Notes under the pieces: model-generated | What the model was told of the DNA's origin: nothing | Seen by the model: the letters and a program-made list of their open reading frames with translations, nothing else | Database searches by the model: none | Part shown: positions 37,101 through 48,118 of the stretch, piece after piece | Layout: every line of letters starts with the position of its first letter | Numbering within the stretch: position 1 is the stretch's first letter | DNA from: Lentinus brumalis | Taxonomy: Eukaryota; Basidiomycota; Agaricomycetes; Polyporales; Polyporaceae | Length of the DNA stretch: 64,000 nt | Assembly (NCBI GenBank): GCA_001792895.1 | Contig: MARA01000013.1 | Span: 744,001 to 808,000, forward strand | Direction: 5' to 3' | Program-made: the position numbers and the translations under genes

Positions 37101-40100
37101 AAGAGCTGGGCGAGTAGGAGCTGGTCGAGCCAGGGGATATACGAAGGGCAGCGACACATAACGATGTTGCAGAGATGAATGCCGTTGGTGTGGGTCACGG
37201 TAACGTGCTGCGGTGTGGGCTCCTCCCTTTGCGATAGACCGGGGCAGGGCTCACCGGAATGCCCCAGGTACCAGATATAACCCAGGGCAGAGAGATCTTG
37301 CCGCTCGAAATAACCGCCCTCGGCGTGCCATTGGTCCACCCAATGCAAGGGTGCAGCGACGTGTTCCTTCAGAACGCAACTGTGACAGAGAGCACCAACT
37401 GTTGCAGGTCTAATACATTAAGTTATGGTAAAGGCCTGCGGGTGCTTATACATTATATTATGGTTGTGAGCCTTAATGCATTAGAGTTGCCCAGGGAAAC
37501 CGGGGCTGCCCCGGGACCTTGCTTAAATAGGCAGTTGATCTAATAGCCAGGCCGGAAGGGGCGCTTTCTGGGCGCTTTTTTGGCTTTTTTGCTGTGCTAT
37601 GCCCTTCCAACCCCTCGGGGCTTGGGTGGCTGTGTTATACCAACCATCTGGCGCTTTTTTCGTGCTTTCCTATCCCAATATGGCAACTTGGTGCTCATGG
37701 CTTGTTAGCCCACTATTGCTCTGCCTCTAGCTCTCTCAAATCTTCATCAATCCGCATGAAATTAGGCTCATTGAGTTCGCATTTTTACTCTCCACTTGAT
37801 GGGCCTATATAGGCAAGCATGTGACCTCTAGAGATCCACATATCCTTCATACTGTGCACAGACCAGATAGCTCCACCCTGTATAGGTTGATGAGCACTGA
37901 TCTCATTGCCCCAAGCCTTGGCATAGATGGTCAGTATGATATGCCTTCAGGGTTGAGCAGATTATATGGCTGTACCCTCTTCTGTGATGCTTTGAATCAT
38001 GATTTTGTTTTGCATGAGTAGAATGCCAGTATTTCTTGCATAGCACGTGACAACATGCTTCAATGAATCTGCAAATTTGTGCATTAGAAAGCTTACGTGT
38101 ATGCACCACTGATTCAGGAATTGAATCTCTTATCGGAGTTTTTGTGAGCATAGCAGTGGGTTATCAGCCATGTGGAATAGCATGTCTATTCCACCAGATC
38201 CTCTTGGGTGATAAGCATATAAGTATTACCAACGGCAAGGGCATGTTTACAGCTTTATACTACAGTTTATTTCATCAATATTGACGGACCTGGGCCTGGC
38301 CTATGAGCCAGATCGTAAAATAAGCGCCCGTGTAAGACGCGTCTTAATTCTTGTATGCGTGATATTTGGCCCTTTGACATGAATCTAGGAGCCACAGCAC
38401 TTGTAGAAATAACTCTATTGATGCCTTGAACATGTCCCTTGATGATGGATACATATAATGGCCATCCAAAGGTGTAGCAGTTGGGAAACATGATACATAC
38501 CTTAGTTTGCAGTATGCCACCCTGCAGGCTGCTGGTAGCAACTTCCCCTACTTTTTCCCCACCCCAAAAACTTCGAACACAACTATTGTAATACTGCTTT
38601 CTCTGACCTGTTCAGTCCTGAAGATCTGCTTATCAGGCCAGAAATAAGGAAGATATTGCCGACTTTTTGGAAGAACTGATAAGGGGCTGTAACTACATGC
38701 TGTGGGCGGATAAGGCTGCAAAGTGGTGGAAGTTAAGATAATAATGGTACTAAATGATTCCAAAAAGCAGCATGGTGCTCTGACTTATGAAAGTGCAGAT
38801 ATGAGCTAATTACTGAAGCAGACATCTCACATGAACCATTATCACATTTACGAATTGCACATGCAATGCCAAGCATTGTCAATGTTATTATAGTAGTACT
38901 ATAGTACTACCAGAGCTATGAGGAGCATATGAGGGCTACTGATGCCCAGTCTGCTGTACTGTGTTGGATATACAGGACACAGGATATAGGATGGCAATGG
39001 CACAGTATATGGCCTGATTGGCATATATCTCATATCACTCAAACGAAACTAACTCTTGCTTGCATATAGTAATAGTGGGCAGCTATACTGATTCTATATA
39101 GCCCCACGATCCATCAATTTCTGCCAGGGACTGCAATATGCAAGTATTGTAGAGATACCACAACACATGATTGCTTTATAATGTTTATAATAAGCCCATC
39201 AAGTGGAGAGTAAAAATGCGAACTCAATGAGCCTAATTTCATGCGGATTGATGAAGATTTGAGAGAGCTAGAGGCAGAGCAATAGTGGGCTAACAAGCCA
39301 TGAGCACCAAGTTGCCATATTGGGATAGGAAAGCACGAAAAAAGCGCCAGATGGTTGGTATAACACAGCCACCCAAGCCCCGAGGGGTTGGAAGGGCATA
39401 GCACAGCAAAAAAGCCAAAAAAGCGCCCAGAAAGCGCCCCTTCCGGCCTGGCTATTAGATCAGCTGCCTATTTGGGCAGGATCCCGGGGCAGCCCCGGTT
39501 TCCCTGGGCAACTCTAATGCATTAAGGCTCACAACCATAATATAATGTATAAGCACTCGCAGGCCTTTACCATAACTTAATGTATTAGACTTACAACAGC
39601 AGCTGCAGAGAGCGCGAGCGTGGGCGCATTCGCGACAGCGAAAGAGAGCAGGTTGGTTGGCGCAGTGTTCGCAAGGACCAGGTATCTTGGCATGCGCCTC
39701 CAGCTCGAGCATGCGCTTGAGAAACACACCGAATGCACCCTCCCATTCTTTGAGGATTTCACCTAGGGGTTTCTGGGCGGGGTTAGCATGCAATAGACCG
39801 TGCGATTCCTGGGGACACACCTTGGCTTTCTTCGGTGGGGGCCTGGGATCCGTGCGAACTTCAGCCGCTGGGTCTGCGGGACTGCCAGATTCCACGCAAT
39901 GCGACTGCGAGTCGAGGTGTAGGGTGGCGTCAGAAGGTGCCGCAGGGGGGAGGACCCCCGCAATCTCAGGATCCTCACAGGGAGTCCCCAAGCTCTGCGC
40001 TTCTGCCGGGGGATCGCTCCAAGGGTTAGGCGCCCGGCTGGGTGGAGGGTCGTCCTTGCGACGCTTAGGAGGAGGTCCGAAATCGACGGTACGTTCGGTG

Positions 40101-40216
40101 AGTACAGCTGTTCCGCGTTTGCCGATGGCGTAGGTATCATGTGTGGTTTGAACCGGCTGATGGTGTATCGCCAACCCGCGCTGCAACAAACGGGTAGCAC
40201 CCTTCGCTCGCTTCAT
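34108..40216 (-). pseudogene. KDZ (Kyakuja-Dileera-Zisupton) transposase, split by a long-TIR element
   Basis: ATG 40216 (MKRAKGATRLLQRG) starts an N-terminal region with a basic proline-rich part, then the CxC zinc module: CEHCANQPALFRCREC, ALCHSC, LGHSGEPC. The 2212-bp element 37394-39605 sits between ALC and HSC. Beyond it are HTNGIHLCNIVMCRC, ATLESTKSAFTFEV and DRYREFMIASRAWRHL. The catalytic RNase H-like core follows: TCTRHGCFWPRAVVDLPGGE and VDLALSGAL, MTYDVGCSYLKN, AHKDSCQTEFAV, GEAVEPLWATHNQ and GARHDALNDMFSFWNW, consistent with the D-D-E arrangement. The helical C-terminus (SLGAFELRLRIAHA, ending at 34108) is typical. Apart from the insertion I see no stop in the exons, so the gene was intact until a recent hit. 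Unless the element is removed precisely, no full transposase is made. Confidence 0.8.
37394..39605. mobile_element. Long-TIR DNA element, copy 1 (2212 bp), inserted in the KDZ gene
   Basis: Flanked by CAGAGAGC on both sides (37386-37393, 39606-39613). Ends are ACCAACTGTTGCAGGTC and the complement of CAGCTGCTGTTGTAAGTC. Terminal inverted repeats run 37394-37804 and 39194-39605 (about 411 bp) with few differences. Inside each repeat are TACATTAAG/TATACATTA-type subrepeats, a hairpin (CCGGGGCTGCCCCGG), CTAATAGCCAGGCCGG and GGGCGCTTTTTTGGC. The AT-rich interior (about 1.4 kb) holds the palindrome TAAGACGCGTCTTA at 38333-38346 and no convincing gene, so it is probably non-autonomous. Size of the target duplication fits hAT- or KDZ-type elements. 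The transposase that moves it is not in the window, unless it is the KDZ enzyme. Confidence 0.85.
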
Positions 40217-40329
40217 GGTGTCAACGCAGGGAGGACTGACGGCATGAGGGGAGAGCAGAGTAAAATGTGGGCGCCTCCTATTGCGAGTGGCCGCGAAGGC
40301 GTAAGCCGGACCGGCGCTTGGTTGACACA
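40217..40329. promoter_or_regulatory. Short divergent promoter
   Basis: 113 bases lie between the start codons of the KDZ transposase (minus) and the plus-strand gene at 40330. They include CCTATTGCGAGTGGCC and no clear TATA box. Shared control of both genes is inferred from the spacing alone. Confidence 0.35.
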
Positions 40330-41215
40330 ATGTCGTCCTCCCCCACCACAGCAGAAACTCGGCCTGCAGTGTACACATTTGCGCGCTGGGATCGTCGAGA
40401 TGCTGCGCCATGGGGGCTGCCTGCGCGACCGCAAGACCTCAAGTACTATTTCCGGGTGGCACATCGGGGGAATGGACTCACAGTAAGGTCGGCGCAATCA
40501 TGCAGCCATTGCCATGCTTACTCGTGTAACCTCCGGGACAGATTCCTCTGCCGATGCAGGCTCCTGAGGGGCGTACCCTGGCGCACCTCCAGGCGATCAT
40601 CGCGTTCATGGACAGTCATGAATGTTCGCAGATGGAGTTACCGCTGAAAGTGTGGCGCCTTACCCGGGACTTCGCCATGACCTTCCATGCCTTCTGGAGT
40701 GACGGGCGCACAGAGGTCAGCGCGACTCGTCAAGAGATATGCGCCCTCCTCATGCACACCACACCGTACCTGAGGCTCCCCGTGATTCCGAATGCAACGG
40801 AGGAATTGACGGACGTGATGGCGTACGCGAAGACGTCCTTGCCGTGGGTGAGTGTTTTGAGGTCCTGTATCGCGGCACGCGTCCTGAGACATACCGACAG
40901 GATGTGTTTCGCGCTCCTTACGTCTCGCCGCGCGCGGCTTGGCTTGCTGCAGATACGATTACCGCTGACAGTACCTTCGCGACGCGGGGAGTATGCGTTC
41001 GTTTCACTCTCGACGGCGTCCTGGAGGAACAAGCAGGAGACGTGCCTGCTGCCGAGGGGAGTGTGCCCGTGGGAATAGATGATCGCCCGGGGTCCCCCCT
41101 GCACACGACGAGGGACGCGCGAGAGTGTTGCGACATTGCGATCGTCATTGGGTCCCTGCCCAAACTGCCGCCTGGCATCCTGGCTCATATATCACTGCCT
41201 AGCACTAGCTTGTAA
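40330..41215 (+). CDS. Hypothetical three-exon gene, divergent from the KDZ transposase
   Basis: Exons 40330-40482, 40542-40847 and 40901-41215 join in phase 0 across GTAAGG...CAG and GTGAGT...CAG introns of 59 and 53 bases, giving 257 residues. The protein starts MSSSPTTAETRPAVYTFARW and includes EGRTLAHLQAIIAFMDSHEC, LPLKVWRLTRDFAMTFHAFW and RGVCVRFTLDGVLEEQAGD. I do not recognise a family. Clean splicing and full openness argue for a real, recently functional gene. Position beside the transposase suggests an element-encoded accessory protein. Confidence 0.6.
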
Positions 41216-41352
41216 CCTGTGACCGCCTATGTTATTAGACATGTCGCCTGCACCACAGGAAGCACTTATGGACACATGTACAGAGCTTCAAGCGGGGGCG
41301 TGCGAACGCGGCACGAGCGTCTACATCCTTGTACTCGACTCTACAGATTCCA

Positions 41353-42208
41353 ATGGACGGCACTGGCAACACGATCGCTCACGCCTTGGGATACGGCAGG
41401 GCCGCCACAGGCCCTCTGTCGGTCTGGATGTACGCCCTCGTGAAACCCGAAGGCTATCGCGAGGGGTCCTCCCCCGCGACGGAAGACATGGTGTACTTTG
41501 TACGAATTAACAAGCTACCTAGGAGGATCAACGTGAGTAACGTACCAGACGTCGGTCGTTCCCCCTTAAAGCCTCGCATTAGATACCGTTGTACGTGAAC
41601 GGCTTCGACACCCAGGCTGGACACACGTTACAGACACTCCACGCCCTACTGCATCACGACTGCGTGCAGGGGATGAGGCTACCGCCGCGACTGAATCAAG
41701 CCCTGCACAAACTCATTCTGATGATGATTGCTGCATGGGCTGAGTATCCGGGGTTCCCCCGGGTGCGATACAAGGCGATGAACGACGAGATCATCGCTCG
41801 GGCGCAGTATCACAAAAACGCCGCGACGAAGGACGATCAAGACACACTGATCCACATCATCGACACCGCTGCACGAGGTTGGACGGGTGAACACAAGGTG
41901 AGCCTATGAGCTACCGAGCATTGTTCAGGTATTTCAACAGAGGACCACAGGGCCAGTTGGAGTGCCCGCACCCAACTGCCGGCCACATTGCGGAAGCGGT
42001 GAGGGAGTACATCTGTGGCCGTGTCATGATGAATCGGGGCACCCAAGTAGGAGACGACGGGGATGAACGCAGCGCCCCGTGGTGGGAGGTTCCCAATCCA
42101 GAACATCCCATGCCGCGCCCCTTGTATGGAGTGTTTGGGAGCCTGGTAGACACACTGGACGATCCACGCCAGGATGCCGGGAATGTGACGCACGACAACC
42201 TGATGTAA
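41353..42208 (+). CDS. Hypothetical three-exon gene downstream of 40330-41215
   Basis: Exons 41353-41532, 41583-41897 and 41951-42208 join in phase 0 (introns 50 and 53 bases), giving 250 residues. Segments include MDGTGNTIAHALGYGRAATG, EDMVYFVRINKLPRRIN, YKAMNDEIIARAQYHKNAAT and WWEVPNPEHPMPRPLYGV. No known domain. An earlier in-frame start is possible if an upstream exon ends near 41345. It resembles its neighbour in length, exon number and intron phase, but the sequences do not obviously match. Confidence 0.55.
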
Positions 42209-42263
42209 TGAACACAGCTCTATGTACAATGATATTGAGTTGAGTATTCTACGGATACGCCTG

Positions 42264-45200
42264 TCAAAGAAGGGGTGGACACAGATGAGGCAGTATGGGA
42301 GGACGACGGGCTACATGGTAGAATGAGTCCACGTAAAAGGAAGCAAGCATGCCCTCGAAGCGCTCGATCGTCGCGACAGACATCGTCCCACTGAGAGGCT
42401 GAGCATCCAGCATCGCCGGGGGACACCCCGGCCACAGGGCGAGGACATCTCGCAGCGCGTTGAGCGCGCTAACACGCCGGTGAGGCAGCCTCGCAAACAA
42501 ACCTGCCGTGTCTTTGGAGGGCAGCTCAGGGAGAGCTAGCAGGCAGGAATCTGGGAAGACTCTGGCCAGCAACTGCTCACGGCGGGCCTCCCCGTCTGGC
42601 GAGTTGGAGCGCCGCATGTACCGGTCGAGCGCCAGGAGCTCATAGCGAAACCCCAACTCGAACGCCTCCCAGACGACAATGGGTGCAAGTTCCTCCGGCA
42701 ACTCGCAGAAGACGTGGCGGTGCCAGCGAATTGGAGAGGTAGTGTCGTCGGTCAGGCGATCAGCAGAGAAGCACTGGCCAAAGATATGCTGGATCGCCAC
42801 ACGGCGGTGACCGACTCGGGTGTCCGGGCGGAAGTCATCGGGAACCCCGTACAGATAACTATGCCAGAACTGACTGGCCACCGCGGTTGCTCGGGACCCC
42901 GGGATCTGCAGCATGAAAAGCCACACGGGTCGCGCGCGCACCCAATTGGTGAGATAGCGAATCTGGCGTTCACGGGTATTCGGACTGATGAGCAGCGCCG
43001 GTTCCGGGACCCAGTACCCCCACGCGGGGCCTGCCCCAGTGCCCGCCGGCACGGGGGCACCATCTGTTGCACTCGTATTGTAAAACGAACCGGTAATTAA
43101 CCAGCGGTCTTTTACAAAACGAACCGGTAGTTTGACAATGTATTACGAAGCCCTCCGGGGCCTCCGGGAGGCTGCTAGATATGGCTGCTGACCTAATAGA
43201 CAGCCCGGAGGGGGCGCTTTTTTGCTGTTCCGGGCATTCCGGCATCAGCAGCACAGCTCTGGCCTCCACAACACCTCCTCCCATCAATCCTCGGCTATTT
43301 CGACCCTCCCAGCGCTTTTCCGGTAATCCAGATACCCCATATGGTAAGTGGTCACCTGTGGCTGCCTCTGGGCTGACCGTTTCGCCTCTAGCGCGGCCAA
43401 TGCTGCGACGATCCGTACGCGAGTAGGTCCGTCGGATGCGCACTGTTAATGCGTATCCAGCGGTACCTTGAACGTAGTAATACGGTGGGTACTCGCACTA
43501 GCATTGTCAAAACGGCTGATTTTGCACGCTCCAGCATAGAATACGCCGTAGCGCAGGCTGCGGCCAACGTAAAAACACGCCCATAGTAGCGTTGGAATGC
43601 GGCGAGCCGTGCGGTTCCAATGGTACCCCACACCAGTCCGATCATGGAGGTCGACCAACGTCCTCCTCCTACCTCTCTCAGCAGGTGCAGGCTCTCTACT
43701 GCCCTCAGAACTAATCCTACAGGGTTGCAATTTTGCAGGCACATTACGCACATGGTACGCCATTGATGGGTAGATTGAGGGGGTATAGTATAGATCGTAC
43801 ACAGTACAGCAGCATGTAGACTGGTGATTATGACTGTACAATGTTTCGTCCATAGGGGTATGAATGTTGCATTGTTTGGCTTGCTAATTTTTGCATCATA
43901 TACCTACATACCAGTGCTATGTAGGGAAACTTCCTGTTTGCTTATCGCACCTGTGATACCCGCTTGAATACATAATCAGTTCTGGCATACTGAGCGCTAT
44001 ATGGCAGTGTCATGACATCGGTATAGTGCATATAGGGTACCGCTGGAAAGCCCTAGATCATACGAGTCCATAGCATCCAAAACGAAGGCAAACGGCCCAG
44101 AGACGAACGAGATATGCGTCGATTCATTCAGCATTAAGACATGTCTGAAAAAGTAAGACGCGTCTTACATTTCACACTGAGATCTGCATGCTGTGCAGCA
44201 CAATACCGGCACAGTCTGATACAGGTCTTAGGACACAGTAGTGTCTGGGACCACCTGCTGGCCTGACTCATCCTGCTCCAATCTTCTCCCCCTAAAAACT
44301 GTATCAGAACCATGAGTGTAGGATACTTACTTGATCTATGCACTGCTGAGCTATCTGCTGTTGTCCTGGAAGCTACAATGGAGCGAAGTTTGCCCAGATA
44401 GATAAGGCATTGTAGTGAGCCCACATAGTGCGATAGGCGTGCAAGTTGGCATGCAGGTGCGCGTATTAGGCCGGCACACACCGCAAAAATCGGTTTTCGA
44501 ATAACCCATTTGGGGGCCTTGATATGCATCAAACATCACTGTGAGCCTGTTTCAGATGAAACATAGATATCTTGACCTGTAGAAGTACTTGTGTGAGCCT
44601 GTGAAGACATCTACTAGTAGCTAATGGCCGTGCGTACCTGCACACAAATTATGGGAGCCCTACATTAGGTGCAGGGAGGTCTCCAGGTCTTGCATCAGCT
44701 GGGAGAGGCAGGAGGAGGACGTTGGTCGAACTCCATGATCGGACCTAAATAGGGCACCGTTGGAACCGCGCGGCCTGTCTCATTTCGGCGGTACCAAGGG
44801 CGTGCTGGGACGGTGGCTGGACGCTGAGATATGGCACATTCTATGCCAGAGGATTGCAAAATCAATCGTTTTCATGATACTAACACGGGTACGTACCGTA
44901 CCCTTACGTTCAAGGTACCGTTGGATGCGCATGAACAGCGCGCATCCAACGCATCTACTCGCGCAGGAATCGTCGCAGTATTGGCCGCGCTAGAGGCGAA
45001 ACGGTCAGCCCAGAGGCAGCCACAGGTGACCACTTACCATATGGGGTATCTGGATTACCGGAAAAGCGCTGGGAGGGTCGAAATAGCCGAGGATTGATGG
45101 GAGGAGGTGTTGTGGAGGCCCAGAGCTGTGCTGCTGATGCCGGAATGCCCGGAACAGCAAAAAAGCGCCCCCTCCGGGCTGTCTATTAGGTCAGCAGCCA

Positions 45201-46464
45201 TATCTAGCAGCCTCCCGGAGGCCCCGGAGGGCTTCGTAATACATTGTCAAACTACCGGTTCGTTTTGTAATACATGTGTGGGCCAATTACCGGTTCGTTT
45301 TATAAAATAACTACAACAGCTGCTGACGGGGGTGATCGCGTCCATCGCGGCGCGCCACGACGGGATAGCCGGCGGCATCCACGGATGATCGAACTCTTTG
45401 AATTTGTTCCGTCCGTGCGTCATCGGTGGCGGAGGGGTGCTTCCCGCTCGATCATCTGCACGGTCACCTCAGCGACGGTACAACAGGATGACAAAGAGAC
45501 TCGTACATGGCTTCCTGCCTCCACGCCCACGCTTCTTCTTCCGAGGAGCTCCGTAGTCCATGTACTGTCCTGAGGACGTTGTGAGGCGCGCTTTACTTGC
45601 CGCGGCCATCTTGTGCGCGATTGCCTGGGACACGGGTGGGGCTGGACAAATCGTCTCTTGGGAAGAAGCTGAGGGAACGCATGAGACGTCCAGATATTCT
45701 GGGCGCGCGTACAGGATGGTCGCGAGATGCTTCTCGCCAACCAGGCCAGTGTAGAGGGAGGGCCCGCCAGGACAGGGACAACGGGCCTCGTCCGGCAATG
45801 CAACGGACTGAACTAAGAGGCCGAGCTCGGAACGTACTGCAGGCACGACAGACTGTCTGACCAACCAAACCGGCAGGCCCAACGCACTCAATATATGCAC
45901 ATCCGCCGCGGAAGAAGACCACGCCCCCATGAATTGAGACGGTGGGGACGCATCCTTGGGGAGGCAGCCTAGGTGTCGCACACGCCAGAAGTACTCCAGA
46001 TATGCGTTGGCGAAGAGGAAGTGGCGCTGCAATGTACGAAGTTGGAGGGTCTGATCTGCGAAGGAGGCGGGCATAAGGCGCAGGCGGGAGAGAGCCTGTG
46101 ACACCAAAAGTTCATGCCATCGGAGCATGGAAAAGTCGTTCCCGCCTGTTTGTAATCCATGGGCGATGATGCGCTTGCTGAGGTCTATCGCGAGTGCCAC
46201 GAATGGAGAGATAAAGTCGTCACGTAGGAAACCGAGACCGGTGACAGGCGTGCCAGTCAGAGCCTCGAAGTCGTCAGCGAAGGGTGTGCACCACATGACA
46301 TGGTATGGATGGCAGGATGGGACCTGTTTGAGGACGGCGGCGACGTATGCGAAACAGGGCACATGAATCTGCGGGGACACCAAAGGATCCGCTGGGCCAT
46401 ACCGGCCATCCGCGCGACGCTGCACGTTGACGATGCCTTGGATGATCGTGGGCACATAAGCCAT
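42264..46464 (-). pseudogene. Large hypothetical agaricomycete gene split by a long-TIR element
   Basis: The 5' part (from about 46464, frame open to 46815) reads HPYHVMWCTPFADDFEALTG, TPVTGLGFLRDDFISPFVAL, then MGAWSSSAADVHILSALGLP and VWLVRQSVVPAV. A short intron near 45470-45520 leads to FKEFDHPWMPPAIPSWRAA and ITPV at 45326. After the 43059-45325 element the frame resumes: GPAWGYWVPEPALLI, RYLTNWVRARPVWLFML, ending PPILPHLCPPLL at 42264. Removing the element and one target copy restores the frame. Proteins with the GxFxxx...LGLPVWxVR and NWxRxRPVWL pattern are frequent, unnamed agaricomycete genes; function unknown. The element insertion is the only break I see. Confidence 0.65.
43059..45325. 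mobile_element. Long-TIR DNA element, related type (2267 bp)
   Basis: Starts ACCATCTGTTGCACTCG and ends, on the other strand, CAGCAGCTGTTGTAG. Flanks are ACGGGGGC and ACGGGGGT (7 of 8 identical). Inverted repeats of about 600 bp (43059-43700 and 44690-45325) are near identical in the outer 350 bases and diverged inward. Each has two ACGAACCGGTA words, a hairpin (CTCCGGGGCCTCCGGGAG), CTAATAGACAGCCCGG and GGGGGCGCTTTTTTGC, the same layout as the 2212-bp copies with mostly different sequence. The perfect palindrome GTAAGACGCGTCTTAC (44153-44168) lies almost at the centre. Interior open frames are short; those in the two repeat arms are copies of each other and one is interrupted by a stop. Confidence 0.8.
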
Positions 46465-47386
46465 GTTCGGGGATGTCACGTAGTAGTCCCCCTCCGGTGA
46501 GAAGGAGTGCACGTCAGAACTACCAACGCCACACTCGGGCGTCGCTGCACACCAGGGAAATTTAATGAGCTGGTTGGCAAACGACCACGTACATGCGTGT
46601 GCACGCACCGGGAGCAGGGGGCGGGGATGAACTTCGGGACAATGTATCAGTGCAGTGGGAGGAGGGACATGATCGCGTGGGGGAGGTTCCGGCAGGGCCT
46701 GAGCTGTGCGACAGGGTAGACGTGCCAGACATATTGGAGAGGGAGCCGCACGCGAGCACCGTGTCACAGACGCGAAGTCTAGGTGGCAAAGTCGCTCGCG
46801 ACCTAGTGGAAACAAGTAGTTTCGCTAGGAGAGGTAAGGGGCCGGTGCGTCGCGTTGTTTGCGAGTTAACCAAGTTGATATGCCGTCTCCACGGTAACAC
46901 TGGCAGAGAGCACCCACGAGCAGCCGGCAATCAAGGCGCGCCGGCGTGGGTGCCCCCTCAGGAAGCGCCGGAGTGCTTCTGTTGTCTAACCATTACCACC
47001 TCAAATCAGTAGCGGGCCAAACATTCACTTGCGCCCGGCGCGCTGGAAGAAAGGTGGGCGCGACCTCCGTTCCTCATGCCGACAAGCAGACATGACCGAG
47101 TCGAAGGGAGCTGTGACACACACTGGCGGGGCCAACGCACGGGGCGGTGAGCAAGGGTGAGTGGCCCACTGGGAGACAGGAAAGAAGACTGACGAAGGGG
47201 GCTCACAGGCCAAGTGGCTGGAGGCCAGGGAGACACAGGCCAGGGAGACAGCCACAGCGCGGCAGAGAATGTCAGGAGCGAACTTCTGTTCGCCGGGGTG
47301 TGTATCAGGGACGCGCAAGGACTACGTGTCGTGCGCGTCGAACCTGAACCCTGATCTGATTGTTCCCGCCTCGTAGCCTCGTGGAT

Positions 47387-48071
47387 ATGGCGGTTGAATA
47401 CGATCTCGTGCTCGCAAATAGGGGGCGGGGGTCCCCCGCAGTCACGCCGATCGTCCGGCGGCTAGCCTGGGCGAACCCTCCCATGCGGGAGATATCGGGA
47501 CCAGATCGGGGGGCCAAATTTGCACGAACTCCATCTCCGAGTGTCCAGCTGAGAGCCCTCTCCGCCATGTCACCGACGACGAGGGACGCGCGAATTCCAC
47601 CCCTGCTAGACGCTGTCTACAAGCCGCGACAAGCCAGGTTGCGCGCCTTGCTAGGACATTGTCCCAAGAGTGGCCACCATTTTCCTCGCGTCAGCTATGG
47701 GTTCACCGTGCAGAAAAACATCGGCAAGATTTTCGAGATAGTGAGTGCTCTCGAATATTTGGAAGGCGCCGCGCTCACGAGACCGCTAGTGCCCTTCAGA
47801 ACAGAAGTGCCCGACAAGGCTGCTGGAAGACGAGACGCTTCGAGAGGATCGAGTGCGATGTCTCGTAGTCGTCGCAGCGCTGGACCCACCCCCATTCAAC
47901 GACCGCGAATTCGCTAGATGGTGCGCAGATGAAGCCAACCAGCTGCTGACCAGAGTGGAGGGCGGCCTTGCCCCACCTCATGTGGCGGCGGGGCCGCAGC
48001 ATGCCAGGACAGGGGCAGGGAGCTGGCTGCTGCAGGGGCTGAAGACGGTGAGGGGGGGAGAAGTGGAGTGA
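47387..48071 (+). CDS. Hypothetical two-exon gene
   Basis: Exon 47387-47740 (MAVEYDLVLANRGRGSPAVT, ending QKNIGKIFEI) joins in phase 0 across a 49-base GTGAGT...CTAG intron to exon 47790-48071 (CPSEQKCPTRLLEDETLRED, PPPFNDREFARWCADEANQL), stopping at TGA 48071. About 211 residues with no recognised domain. The frame of the following exon-like region (48119 onward) suggests the gene may continue past an unplaced intron into the segment interrupted by the second 2212-bp element. Confidence 0.5.
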
Positions 48072-48118
48072 GGAACGACGAGGGCAGGGACACCCCCAAC
48101 GCCGCGGGCGGAAGAGCC

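Noticed and set aside
37594..37812. 72-codon frame repeated in both arms and both copies of the 2212-bp element
   Set aside because: It is repeated only because the inverted arms are identical; composition and lack of a start context or homologue in the related elements argue against a protein.
43446..43853. 135-codon minus-strand frame in the 2267-bp element
   Set aside because: It lies in the inverted-repeat arm; the mirrored arm carries a different frame pattern and a stop, so no conserved protein is supported.
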